Assembly: GCA_013001905.1 (NCBI GenBank)
Contig: JABDLC010000117.1
Span: 1-64,000, forward strand
Length of the DNA: 64,000 nucleotides
From: Gammaproteobacteria bacterium
GTDB taxonomy: Bacteria > Pseudomonadota > Gammaproteobacteria > Steroidobacterales > GCA-2729495
Direction of reading: 5' to 3'
Below are positions 9,532-18,909 of the stretch, piece after piece. The stretch's first letter is position 1, and each line of letters starts with the position of its first letter. The notes beneath the pieces were generated by a model. That model was not told the origin of the DNA. It ran no database searches and saw nothing but the letters and a program-made list of their open reading frames with translations. The translations under genes and the position numbers were made by a program.

Positions 9532-11252
9532 TGAATACCAACAGCAGCCCGGCAGCGACGACGTGTCTGCTGATCTCTGACTTCAACGCCGGCAATCTTA
9601 AAAGTTATCTGGAAACTGATAGCGGGACATTAAGCCCGGGGTCGCAGGCGCTTCGTGTCGTCATGCCAGACTACGGTCAGGTCATGCAAACGTTGCTCGA
9701 CGCAGAGCATGAGTGCTGGCAGGAACAACCGGAAATCACGGTTATCTGGACGCGACCTGAAGCCGTCGTTGCATCATTTACGAAGATTCTGCAGGCGGAA
9801 TCCGCAACGATCGGCGAACTCCTCGATGAAGTTAATCAGTTTGCAGATCTGGTCATTGCCGCGGCCGAACGCGCGCGTACCGTCGTGGTTCCGCTCTGGG
9901 CGCCACCGACCGGTCATCGGGGTCTCGGCCCGATTGATCTCCGGCCGGGCGGCACCCGCCACGCACTGCTGCAGATGAACCTGCGACTGACCGAACGCCT
10001 GCATGAACAGCCCGGCATTTTTGTCGTCGACAGCGATCAGTGGCTAGCAAGGCAAGGCAATCCCGAGATGGCGCACAAATTCTGGTATGCGGCCAAGACA
10101 CCGTACTCCACAGAAGTTTTTCGCGCGGCCGCTGCAGATATTAAAGCGCTGGTGCGCGCCACAGCCGGGCAGAGCAGCAAACTGCTGATTCTGGATCTTG
10201 ATGACACTCTGTGGGGTGGCATCGTCGGTGACGTGGGCTGGGAGAATCTCCGGCTCGGGGGCCATGACCCGGTTGGAGAAGCGTTTCAGGACTTTCAGCG
10301 CGGCGTGAAAGCGCTGCAAAACCGCGGCGTTGTGCTGGCAGTTGTCAGCAAAAATGATGAAGAAACCGCTCTGACCGCCGTCGATAAACATCCGGAAATG
10401 CTGATCAGACGCGACGATCTGGCCGGGTGGCGCATCAACTGGAACGACAAGGCTCAGAATATCGTCGAACTCGTCGATGAACTGAATCTGGGGCTGGACG
10501 CAGTCGTCTTTATTGATGACAACCCTGCCGAACGGGGCCGCGTTGCGGAAGCCCTGCCGGAAGTGTTTGTTCCGGACTGGCCGGCCGACAAATTGCTGTA
10601 CCGGCATGCGCTCAATTCGCTGAATTGTTTCGATCCTGCAGCTGTCAGCGCTGAAGACGCAGAGCGCTCACGCGCATACGCGGCAGAACGCCAGCGCCGC
10701 CAGAGCAAGACAGCCGTCAGCATGGACGACTGGCTGGAGTCTCTGGAGCTCCAGGTGCGCATCAGTGAGCTTGCCGATGCAAACCGGCAACGAGCCGTTC
10801 AGTTGCTGAACAAAACCAATCAGATGAATCTGAGCACGCGCCGTCTGACCGAGGATGAACTGAACTCGTGGCTGGAGTCCGGCGAACGGACGTTCCATAC
10901 CGTCTGGGTGGAAGACCGATTCGGCGACTCCGGGCTGACCGGTCTGGTCAGCACTGAGATTCGTGACGGCGTGTGCCGGATCGTGGACTTTGTGCTCAGC
11001 TGCCGCGTATTCGGACGCAAGGTTGAAAACGTCATGACAGCGATCGCGGTTGCAGAGGCTCGGCGCCGCGGCGCCTGCACAGTTGAAGCCACCTATGAAG
11101 CAACCGCAAAAAATAGACCAACTCTCGACTTTTTCACCGCAAGCAGTGGCCTTGATGAAGCCGGGCCGAATGTCTTTACGTGGGACACAGGCAAAGATTA
11201 TCCGTTGCCACCCTATATCCGCGTTTACGGATTGAATACGGAAAACTCATGA
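9531..11252 (+). CDS. FkbH-like HAD-superfamily protein (HAD-IIIC), putative glyceryl-ACP synthase
   Basis: KLLILDLDDTLWGGIVGDVGWENLRLG, AVVSKNDEETA, VFIDDNPAERGRVAEALPEV; C-terminal GNAT-like region. Confidence 0.92.
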   Translation: MNTNSSPAATTCLLISDFNAGNLKSYLETDSGTLSPGSQALRVVMPDYGQVMQTLLDAEHECWQEQPEITVIWTRPEAVVASFTKILQAESATIGELLDEVNQFADLVIAAAERARTVVVPLWAPPTGHRGLGPIDLRPGGTRHALLQMNLRLTERLHEQPGIFVVDSDQWLARQGNPEMAHKFWYAAKTPYSTEVFRAAAADIKALVRATAGQSSKLLILDLDDTLWGGIVGDVGWENLRLGGHDPVGEAFQDFQRGVKALQNRGVVLAVVSKNDEETALTAVDKHPEMLIRRDDLAGWRINWNDKAQNIVELVDELNLGLDAVVFIDDNPAERGRVAEALPEVFVPDWPADKLLYRHALNSLNCFDPAAVSAEDAERSRAYAAERQRRQSKTAVSMDDWLESLELQVRISELADANRQRAVQLLNKTNQMNLSTRRLTEDELNSWLESGERTFHTVWVEDRFGDSGLTGLVSTEIRDGVCRIVDFVLSCRVFGRKVENVMTAIAVAEARRRGACTVEATYEATAKNRPTLDFFTASSGLDEAGPNVFTWDTGKDYPLPPYIRVYGLNTENS

Positions 11253-11262
11253 GCAGCCTTCG

Positions 11263-12384
11263 GTGAACGATAGCGCGGCGGACAAACCCAAACTGCAAAT
11301 TGCCGCGGTTACACGTGCCGACTATAAGTCCGGCACGGCGTTCGCAGACTGGCAAAGCGATACCGGGTTCGCGCAGATCGGGGGCGAATTTGCAGACTTG
11401 CTGATGTCATCGCCGGTGCGGGAGCAGCACGATGACGACCCGTTGGTGTTAGCGGCGATGCTGGGCAACCAACCCATCGGGTATATCAATACCTTTAACG
11501 GCAGGCTGCAAGCGGACGAAGCGCCCATCGACATACTCTGGTGCTCTGGCCTTTCTGTACTTTCCGAACATCGCAGCACCGGCGCGGGCCTGATGCTACT
11601 GCTGCGGTTGCGCTCGCACCCGCTGCCGTCCGGCGCAGTCGGTGTTTCGCAGGTCGCACTGCCGATATACAAGCAGCTGGGTTGGCACGACATCACCGCT
11701 GACCGACATCTGCTGATTATGCGCTCCGCACCCGTATTGAGTCGCTGGATAAAAAATGCCTTTCTGCTGCGGCTGGCCAGCACGGTTACCAATGCCGGAC
11801 TGTGGCTGTACCGTTCGGTGCTGCGCACCGTATTGAACATCCGTCTGTCGGGTTTGCTGATCGAAGAAGTCAGCGCATTGCCGTCAGATCTTGATCCTCT
11901 GGTGCGTGGTCTCGATCGACCACTGAAGACGCATCGCTCAGTGGAATGGGTCAATTGGGCCATGCGCACCGGGCCGAAACGCAACGGGCGTCGACTGCAT
12001 CTCGTCCGCTCGCAGGACGGCAAAGCGTTGGGCTATTTCATAACCAGTGTGCTGCATCATGACGAGGCCGACGGTGGCCGTATTCGCGATATCCGACTCG
12101 CCACGGTGCGAGACTGGATGAGCTTTGACGAGCAGCAGCTCGGCGACGATGAAGTCCTGCTGCTCGGATTGCGCACGCTGCTCAGCGCCGATGCGGATGC
12201 AGTCGAGCTGTGTGCGCCTGAGAGCGCAACCGGAAAGTTGCTGCGCCGAATCGGTTTACTGCGCAAAGGTGCATTGCACATGGTGATGCGCTTTCCACCC
12301 GGCACTCCGGGTGTGCCCGAGGGCAAGCTGAGTGGCGATACTTTCTGGTTCCGCCCTGCCGACGGCGACGGCTTCGTAAACTAG
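11263..12384 (+). CDS. GNAT-like acyltransferase-type protein
   Basis: GTG start directly downstream of the FkbH-like gene; LSVLSEHRSTGAGLMLLLRLRS resembles an acetyl-CoA-binding motif; weak overall recognition. Confidence 0.5.
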   Translation: MNDSAADKPKLQIAAVTRADYKSGTAFADWQSDTGFAQIGGEFADLLMSSPVREQHDDDPLVLAAMLGNQPIGYINTFNGRLQADEAPIDILWCSGLSVLSEHRSTGAGLMLLLRLRSHPLPSGAVGVSQVALPIYKQLGWHDITADRHLLIMRSAPVLSRWIKNAFLLRLASTVTNAGLWLYRSVLRTVLNIRLSGLLIEEVSALPSDLDPLVRGLDRPLKTHRSVEWVNWAMRTGPKRNGRRLHLVRSQDGKALGYFITSVLHHDEADGGRIRDIRLATVRDWMSFDEQQLGDDEVLLLGLRTLLSADADAVELCAPESATGKLLRRIGLLRKGALHMVMRFPPGTPGVPEGKLSGDTFWFRPADGDGFVN

Positions 12385-12403
12385 CCGCGTAACCTGAACA
12401 GAT

Positions 12404-13786
12404 TCAGTCTGACTTCAGATAACCGCGGTCTTCGATGTACCTGGCAACCACATCCGCTGCCAGTGACTGACCCACATCGTTCCAGTGATCATCACCGCCC
12501 AGCAGATACAGCGCCGCCGGATCATCGACGGCAGCAAAATGCGGATACAGATTGATATGGTCGATGCTCAGCCGCGCGGCGATGTCCTGAAGCGTCCCGG
12601 TCAGCCGCGTCGGTTCGTAGGCAGGGTACTTGCCGGTATCAACCTCACCGCTCGCGTGTTTGCCACCGAGTACATCCATCGGGTGAGGAATGCCGATGAG
12701 CAACAATGGCACGCCGCTCTCCTCCGCCTGACCCTGAATAGCCGCAACCACTACTTTCATCAGCCGAATCTTGTATTGCGCTGAATCGCTGTCGGGCTGC
12801 AGTGCGATGTCGGCCGAATACGGGTCGGTGCGCAGGTCGTAGACCACGTTGTCACCGCTAATGACAAACTCTTTGTATTCGCGCACATGCTGCTCCAGCC
12901 GCTCTTCAGTGCGCTGCAGGGGTGAAGGCGGCGCGGGTTGATCGCCCTGCAACATTGCCTGTATGCCTGCTTTAGCCTGACGGCCGACTTTGCGCAATAC
13001 CGGTTCGGACGTTTCCAGCGAAGCATTGAGCTGAATCTCATCACTGAACCGGAATTCGTTCTCGATCAGTTGCCCGTCAAATGACAGTCGATACAACTTG
13101 TTGCGCACCAGATCACCGAAATCGTTGCCGGTGAACACTGCGACGATCAATAAATCCGGTTGTAGCCACTCAAGCTCATCTTCGACACGACGCAAAACCT
13201 GATCCGGGCCATAGCCGGCGACACCGGCATTGATTACCTCCACTTCAGCATTCAGGGAACTTGTCAGCCGCTCCGCCAATTGCACGGCGAGGGTGTTTTC
13301 GAGCGCTGTGTACTCCGCCTGAATAAACGAGTCACCGTAAATGACAACGCGCGGCTTCGCCGAACGCGCAGCATCGAATTCCGCGCCGCGAAAACCGAAG
13401 CTGTTTACGCTGTACAGCTGCGTGCCGCCGTTGACCGGCATATGTCGGTACTCACGGCGTGCGCCCGGCACCAGATCATAAAGATAGCGATCATCAAGCT
13501 GGAACGGCGACAGGTATCGCGGCGCAACCGTAAGACGTAATGCGAACTCTGCCACGGCGAGCGTGGCGACGACGGATACCTGACAAACCAGCCAACCGGC
13601 GAGAAAGCCGCCACCGACGAACGCGGCGGCGACATTGAGACCGCCCACAACCAGCAGAATCAGCTCGGTCAAACCGAGGCCGGGGCCGCCGACAATGCGA
13701 ACATCATCGCTGAATGCGAGGGCCAGCATGGCGCCGCCAATCACGAGCGTAGCTACACGAACAATTAAGTTCACGGGATCGGCCAT
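12404..13786 (-). CDS. Membrane-anchored SGNH/GDSL hydrolase-family protein
   Basis: N-terminal TM segments, VVIYGDSFIQAEY (block I), VAVFTGNDFGD (block III), LGGDDHWNDVG (block V). Confidence 0.75.
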   Translation of the reverse strand: MADPVNLIVRVATLVIGGAMLALAFSDDVRIVGGPGLGLTELILLVVGGLNVAAAFVGGGFLAGWLVCQVSVVATLAVAEFALRLTVAPRYLSPFQLDDRYLYDLVPGARREYRHMPVNGGTQLYSVNSFGFRGAEFDAARSAKPRVVIYGDSFIQAEYTALENTLAVQLAERLTSSLNAEVEVINAGVAGYGPDQVLRRVEDELEWLQPDLLIVAVFTGNDFGDLVRNKLYRLSFDGQLIENEFRFSDEIQLNASLETSEPVLRKVGRQAKAGIQAMLQGDQPAPPSPLQRTEERLEQHVREYKEFVISGDNVVYDLRTDPYSADIALQPDSDSAQYKIRLMKVVVAAIQGQAEESGVPLLLIGIPHPMDVLGGKHASGEVDTGKYPAYEPTRLTGTLQDIAARLSIDHINLYPHFAAVDDPAALYLLGGDDHWNDVGQSLAADVVARYIEDRGYLKSD

Positions 13787-15144
13787 CCGCGCAGATTCCA
13801 CACCAGGGCAATGACTGCGACGATTGCCGACAGAAACAGTATGTCGGGCATAAAGTCACGGATGCCGTACTTATGCGTCACCGCGCGCAGGATCGGATAA
13901 AAACACATCTGCGACAACGCGATGCCGATGACCAGCCCGGTCACGCCAGCCATGTAACCACCGATCGTCATGATGCCCAGTAAGACAATAAAGCGGAAAA
14001 ACTGCAGCCACATGTGCCGGTATGAATCGCCGAACGACATGGGGATGTTGAGGATGGCTGCACCGGCCGCGAAGAACGCCGAACCAGCAGCCATGATCTC
14101 CAGCATCCAGCCCGCACCGTGATAACGCGGATCATAAAGTAAAGTAATCATGTCACGGCCGAACAGCGCAAAAAACAACACGATTGGCGCGCACATCAAA
14201 TACAGGACCAGCTTGACCTTGCGCAGCTGAGCATTAAAACGCTCGCTGGAACCCGCCTGAATTTCTGCATACACCGGAAACAGCAGTGACCAGCTCAGGC
14301 GTTCCACCAGCATCTCCACCAGTTTGGCGAACGTCACCGCAATACTGAACACGCCGAGTTCTTCGGCCGTCATCCATTTACTGATGATCAGGCTGTCACC
14401 CTGGCGCGCCAGAAACGTCAGCCCTGTCGCGATAAACACCCAGCGACCAAAACTAAAGATCTCCCAGGCGTCTTCGCGACGCCAGGTCAGGCCCATGCGC
14501 GGCCCCGGAAAAATCCGGTACGAACTGATTGCGGCGATCGTCGCTGAAATAATGCCGTGCGCCGCGAGCGCCCAGATCGTGGGCCAGATCAACAACCAAC
14601 AAAGCAGAAAAATAATCGCGATTGTCTGTGTAGCGGCGTGCCAGAGAACGACGCGACCGAAGCGCACACCCTTTTCAGCCAGTATCGGCTGCGGGGAGGT
14701 GAGGCTTTGTATGACCGGCGCCAGACTAACAAGCGCAATCAGGCCGAACAGTTGCGGTTGCTCGTAAAAAACACTGATCGGATATGCCAGAGCCAGCGCG
14801 ATAGAACCAATAGCGATGCCACGCAGGATGCCCATTGTCCAGGCAGTACGCAGAAACTCGTCGTCGATATCGTCCTTCTTGACGATGATTGCGCTGCGTA
14901 TGCCCAGATCAGACATCATGCTGAGCCCGGTGAAAACCAGATTGACGATGAGCATCAGGCCGAACGCTTCCGGGAACAGCAACCTTGTCATCACGAGGTT
15001 GGCGGCCAGTCGGACCAGATTCTGATACAGGTCGCCGATCAATAACACGCCGCCCCCCTGAATCGCGCGCTCGCGCAGTGACCCGCTGCCCGTGCCGAGC
15101 ACAGGTTGCAATCGCGCACGCAGACCGGCAATTAATCCAGTCAA
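13771..15144 (-). CDS. Polysaccharide flippase (Wzx/MATE-like, lipopolysaccharide biosynthesis protein)
   Basis: Multiple TM segments with GGVLLIGDLYQNLVRLAANLVMTRLLFPEAFGLMLIVNLV, typical of PF01943/PF13440-type proteins. Confidence 0.85.
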   Translation of the reverse strand: MTGLIAGLRARLQPVLGTGSGSLRERAIQGGGVLLIGDLYQNLVRLAANLVMTRLLFPEAFGLMLIVNLVFTGLSMMSDLGIRSAIIVKKDDIDDEFLRTAWTMGILRGIAIGSIALALAYPISVFYEQPQLFGLIALVSLAPVIQSLTSPQPILAEKGVRFGRVVLWHAATQTIAIIFLLCWLLIWPTIWALAAHGIISATIAAISSYRIFPGPRMGLTWRREDAWEIFSFGRWVFIATGLTFLARQGDSLIISKWMTAEELGVFSIAVTFAKLVEMLVERLSWSLLFPVYAEIQAGSSERFNAQLRKVKLVLYLMCAPIVLFFALFGRDMITLLYDPRYHGAGWMLEIMAAGSAFFAAGAAILNIPMSFGDSYRHMWLQFFRFIVLLGIMTIGGYMAGVTGLVIGIALSQMCFYPILRAVTHKYGIRDFMPDILFLSAIVAVIALVWNLRGWPIP

Positions 15145-15149
15145 CTCGA

Positions 15150-16853
15150 TTACCCCGCTACCATGGCGGCGTGCTTACGATCAATCACATCGTCAATCAC
15201 ACCACTGACGCGCAACGCATTGGCGGCGATGGTCAGACTCGGGTTCGTTCCGGCGCTGGACGGAAAAAACGACGCATCCACCACGAACAAATTGCTCATC
15301 CCATGCACACAGTTATCCCGATCCAGCACGCTGCTGGCCGGGTCCTCACCAAAACGACAGGTGCCCGATATATGCGGAAAATCGATTTTGTTCTCGTGCG
15401 ACAACACCATCAGTCGCCGGCGACCAAGCGCGTCACGCAATCGATCGCGCAATGCGTGCACACGGCGCTTTAACTCGTCGCTATAGCGATAGTCGATCAG
15501 CACGTCATGTTCGTTGACCGGGTCGGGATAGACCCGATTTTCGAAGTATGGCAAATCCTCGACAATGCTCACCCACACAGATGCATGCCGGAAATTGAAT
15601 GCATAGAAATACACCATCGCACCGAGACGAACGATGGGGCTCGTGAGCTTTCGCCACCACACCGGACGCGGGCTGAAGAGAAATTTCCACCAGGCAGTGC
15701 TCGACTCCGCCGTTTCACGCAGGTACTGCATGATCTGGCCAATATTTAGCTCGAGGCCCAGCGTCTGGAACGTACCGAGCTTTTGCCCGTCGGCATGATA
15801 GAAGTCATTTAAGGCCAGCGTCTTCTGTGCGCCCTCACCCGACAATGGTTCGTCCGGGCCGATCGCCACAAAATCACCGCCGTGAAACATGAGGTTACGC
15901 CCCACCAGATCATGCTGATTACCGATTCCCCGGGGCCAGTCCGGCGAATCCGACTTCAGCAGTAACACCGGCGAGGCGAACGCGCCTGCGGCCAGCACTA
16001 CAGCTTCGCTGGTCAGAACCTGCTCCGTATCACCCTGACGACAGATAATCCCGTCGGCGACAGTCGCCGAGGCGTTAATCCGCGTTACCTCGCAGTCGGG
16101 GTAAACGAATGCACCGTGCTCAATTAGCGCCGGAATCAGGCACGTCCATGCCGCGTCGCGTTTGCAGTTCCGCTCACACGGGCCGTGCGGGCAACCGTCG
16201 CAGTCCCGGACAAAGTCGCAGCCGACATGCACGCGGTACGGGTGCAGCCCGCTCGCGGCGAATTCTTGCAGTAGATGCGCATCGCGCGGACTCAGCCGGG
16301 GCGGCTCCAGAAGCACCGAGTCGCCGCCGGAGTGCAAGGGATCCTGAGTTCCCCGCACCCTGAACAATGTTTCGGCGGCCCGGTAGTGCGGCTCGAATTC
16401 CTCGTAGCTGACAGGCCATTGCTCCGGCAAAGTGCTGTCGTCGCTATCGGGAAAGTTACTGCGCGGCATGAAATCCTGCGGCGAAAAGCGCTCCAACGCT
16501 GCCGCATAATGCGCAGTAGACCCCCCTGTGACACAGCCTGTCGGCACGCGAAAATTGAGCTCCCCGAGGTTGGTGCGGGCCCGCACGCGATGTGGCCAGC
16601 GGCCGCCTGCGAGTCGCTCTGCCGCCTCAGGCTCGAGGGCGTTTTCGGGCGCAGTGGCGGGCCGCACGATCTGTTCGTTCAGCCCCGCGGGTGCGGCTGC
16701 AAATCCGGCATGCAGAAACGGGCCCTTCTCAACGAACAGCACTTTGCGACCGCGCCGCGCCAGATCATAGCCGACGGTTGCGCCACCCATGCCGGTGCCG
16801 ACGACGATGACATCCCAATGGATTGCCGCGCATGCTTCCGGCGTCAGGCTCAA
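15150..16853 (-). CDS. GMC-family FAD oxidoreductase
   Basis: FAD motif DVIVVGTGMGGATVGYDLARRGRKVLFVEKG; C-terminal GMSNLFVVDASFFPSSAGTNPSLTIAANALRV. Confidence 0.9.
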   Translation of the reverse strand: MSLTPEACAAIHWDVIVVGTGMGGATVGYDLARRGRKVLFVEKGPFLHAGFAAAPAGLNEQIVRPATAPENALEPEAAERLAGGRWPHRVRARTNLGELNFRVPTGCVTGGSTAHYAAALERFSPQDFMPRSNFPDSDDSTLPEQWPVSYEEFEPHYRAAETLFRVRGTQDPLHSGGDSVLLEPPRLSPRDAHLLQEFAASGLHPYRVHVGCDFVRDCDGCPHGPCERNCKRDAAWTCLIPALIEHGAFVYPDCEVTRINASATVADGIICRQGDTEQVLTSEAVVLAAGAFASPVLLLKSDSPDWPRGIGNQHDLVGRNLMFHGGDFVAIGPDEPLSGEGAQKTLALNDFYHADGQKLGTFQTLGLELNIGQIMQYLRETAESSTAWWKFLFSPRPVWWRKLTSPIVRLGAMVYFYAFNFRHASVWVSIVEDLPYFENRVYPDPVNEHDVLIDYRYSDELKRRVHALRDRLRDALGRRRLMVLSHENKIDFPHISGTCRFGEDPASSVLDRDNCVHGMSNLFVVDASFFPSSAGTNPSLTIAANALRVSGVIDDVIDRKHAAMVAG

Positions 16854-17602
16854 CGTACAGGACCGTCACGGCCAAAACGCAGCAAGGCGCGGAGCTTATC
16901 CAGGACACGCTGCTTCAGACCTTTGGGCGGCAACCACTCACGATCATTCTCGAAGATGCAGTTCGGTGTGCGTGCATGCTCCACTGCAGCCAGCTGAACA
17001 CCCCAGGCCGCCGCTACCTCCGGCTCGATGCCGGTAAAGCCGCTCATCTGAGTTTTCAGGTGCCCCGGCACCCATTCGTGCACTTCGATATCCGCATCAC
17101 CGCCGCGCAGGTCCGCCGCAATGGCTTTGGTCAATGCGCGCACCGCCCCCTTACTAGCCGAATACGCGGCGCTGTCGGCTATCGGCGCGACGTCAGCGAA
17201 ACTACCGACGTTATAGATGCGGCCGTAACCATTCGCGATCATGCCGGGAAGCAATGCCTTGCAGACATTGGCGACGCCATTCACATTGACGTCTATGGCG
17301 CGTGCCCAGTCGGCCGATGACTCATCCAGAAAGCTGATGCGGGGATATACAGCGGCATTATTAAACGCAATATCAATACGCTCGTACCGGGCGACAACCG
17401 CCGCGATTTCGTCAAAAGACGCAACGTCGGCCACGTGACCGGAGAATGCGTCTGATTCGATCAGCGCTGCGGTTTCGCGCAGCGATTCTTCCCGCCGGGC
17501 AATACCGATGACCCTACTGCCCTCTGCGGCGAATGCTGCAGACAGCGCCCGGCCAAGCCCGCTGCCGACGCCGGTAATCATGACCACCTTGTTCGCTAAC
17601 AT
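16850..17602 (-). CDS. Short-chain dehydrogenase/reductase
   Basis: MLANKVVMITGVGSGLGRALSAAFAAEG, FNNAAVY, YSASKGAVRALTKAIAADL; start moved to the internal Met. Confidence 0.9.
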   Translation of the reverse strand: MLANKVVMITGVGSGLGRALSAAFAAEGSRVIGIARREESLRETAALIESDAFSGHVADVASFDEIAAVVARYERIDIAFNNAAVYPRISFLDESSADWARAIDVNVNGVANVCKALLPGMIANGYGRIYNVGSFADVAPIADSAAYSASKGAVRALTKAIAADLRGGDADIEVHEWVPGHLKTQMSGFTGIEPEVAAAWGVQLAAVEHARTPNCIFENDREWLPPKGLKQRVLDKLRALLRFGRDGPVR

Positions 17603-17768
17603 GCGAGACCTGCCGGGTTCTTGAAGTGACGCGAATGATATCAAGACAGCCTGTAAAAGTAGTGTGACGAATGCCCGGAATGCCTGTTGCTGTGCCCGAG
17701 ACTTCACAGCTACCGCTCCCGCCCCTACACTGCGTCCAGAGATCACGTAACCGCAGGAACGTCATCGG

Positions 17769-18755
17769 ATGACCGTGGAACCGACCATTGGCATTGTCAT
17801 TATCGGCCGCAACGAGGGCGAGCGGCTGACAGCATGCCTCGACAGCATTCGCGACGCCGCCGCACGGACAGTCTATGTCGACTCCGGATCGACCGATGAC
17901 AGCATCAGCAATGCCAGCCAGGCCGGTGCGGATGTAGTTGAACTGCCGATGGATCAGCCGTTCACTGCCGGACGGGCGCGCAATGCCGGCTTCGAGCGTT
18001 TATGTGAACTCCATCCTGACATCAATTACGTGCAGTTTATCGACGGCGACTGCCGGGTAGCTGAAGGCTGGCTCGATTTTGCCGCACGCTATCTGCAACA
18101 AAACACTGACGTTGTCGTTGTTTGCGGGCGCCGCAAGGAAATTCATCCTAAAGACTCTGTCTACAACGACCTGTGCGACTTTGAATGGAACACACCGGTC
18201 GGTGAATCTGATGCCTGTGGCGGCGACTTTATGGTCGTGGCCGCGGCCTTTTCTGCAGTTAATGGATTTAGTGCAGCACTCATCGCCGGTGAGGAACCAG
18301 AGCTGTGCTTTCGCCTGCGACAGGCGGGCGGAAAAATTTATCGCGCCGACCAGTTGATGACGTGGCACGATGCGGCGATGCATAGCATCGTCCAGTGGGC
18401 ACGACGAACTCAGCGTGCCGGCTATGCGTATGCCGCTCGGAGCGCGATGCACCGTCACGTAGCGGGCGGTCTGGCGCGGCGCGAAAATCTGCGGATCGTT
18501 GTCTGGGCCGCGGTTTTACCCTTTATGATTGTTGTCGCCGGCTCGTTGCACCCGGGTGGTTGGCTGCTGGCTTTGCTCTACCCGATGCAGCTTCTACGCC
18601 TGCGACAGCAGATACAAAAAACAGACCCGGAAGCACCGGCGGGAAAATTTGCGGCTTTGCTGCTGCTGGGCAAGTGGCCTGAATTTTATGGGCAGTTGAC
18701 GTTCCTCAGCCGCTGGCTTCGCGGGGCCGAGCAAACCCTCATCGAATACAAGTAG
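17769..18755 (+). CDS. Family 2 glycosyltransferase
   Basis: TIGIVIIGRNEGERLTACLDSIRDA, YVDSGSTDDS, FIDGDCRVAEGWL. Confidence 0.9.
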   Translation: MTVEPTIGIVIIGRNEGERLTACLDSIRDAAARTVYVDSGSTDDSISNASQAGADVVELPMDQPFTAGRARNAGFERLCELHPDINYVQFIDGDCRVAEGWLDFAARYLQQNTDVVVVCGRRKEIHPKDSVYNDLCDFEWNTPVGESDACGGDFMVVAAAFSAVNGFSAALIAGEEPELCFRLRQAGGKIYRADQLMTWHDAAMHSIVQWARRTQRAGYAYAARSAMHRHVAGGLARRENLRIVVWAAVLPFMIVVAGSLHPGGWLLALLYPMQLLRLRQQIQKTDPEAPAGKFAALLLLGKWPEFYGQLTFLSRWLRGAEQTLIEYK

Positions 18756-18909
18756 CGGCCGCGCAGCTCCCATGGCCTGCGGGGACTGCACATAATGATG
18801 TGACGGAGTTTGAGGCAGGGCGCAGCGCTGTCTAGTAGACTTTCGTACTGACTCGCATCACTGCGCTTGCACTTAATACATAAACAAATAACAACACTAA
18901 GGTGAGCTC

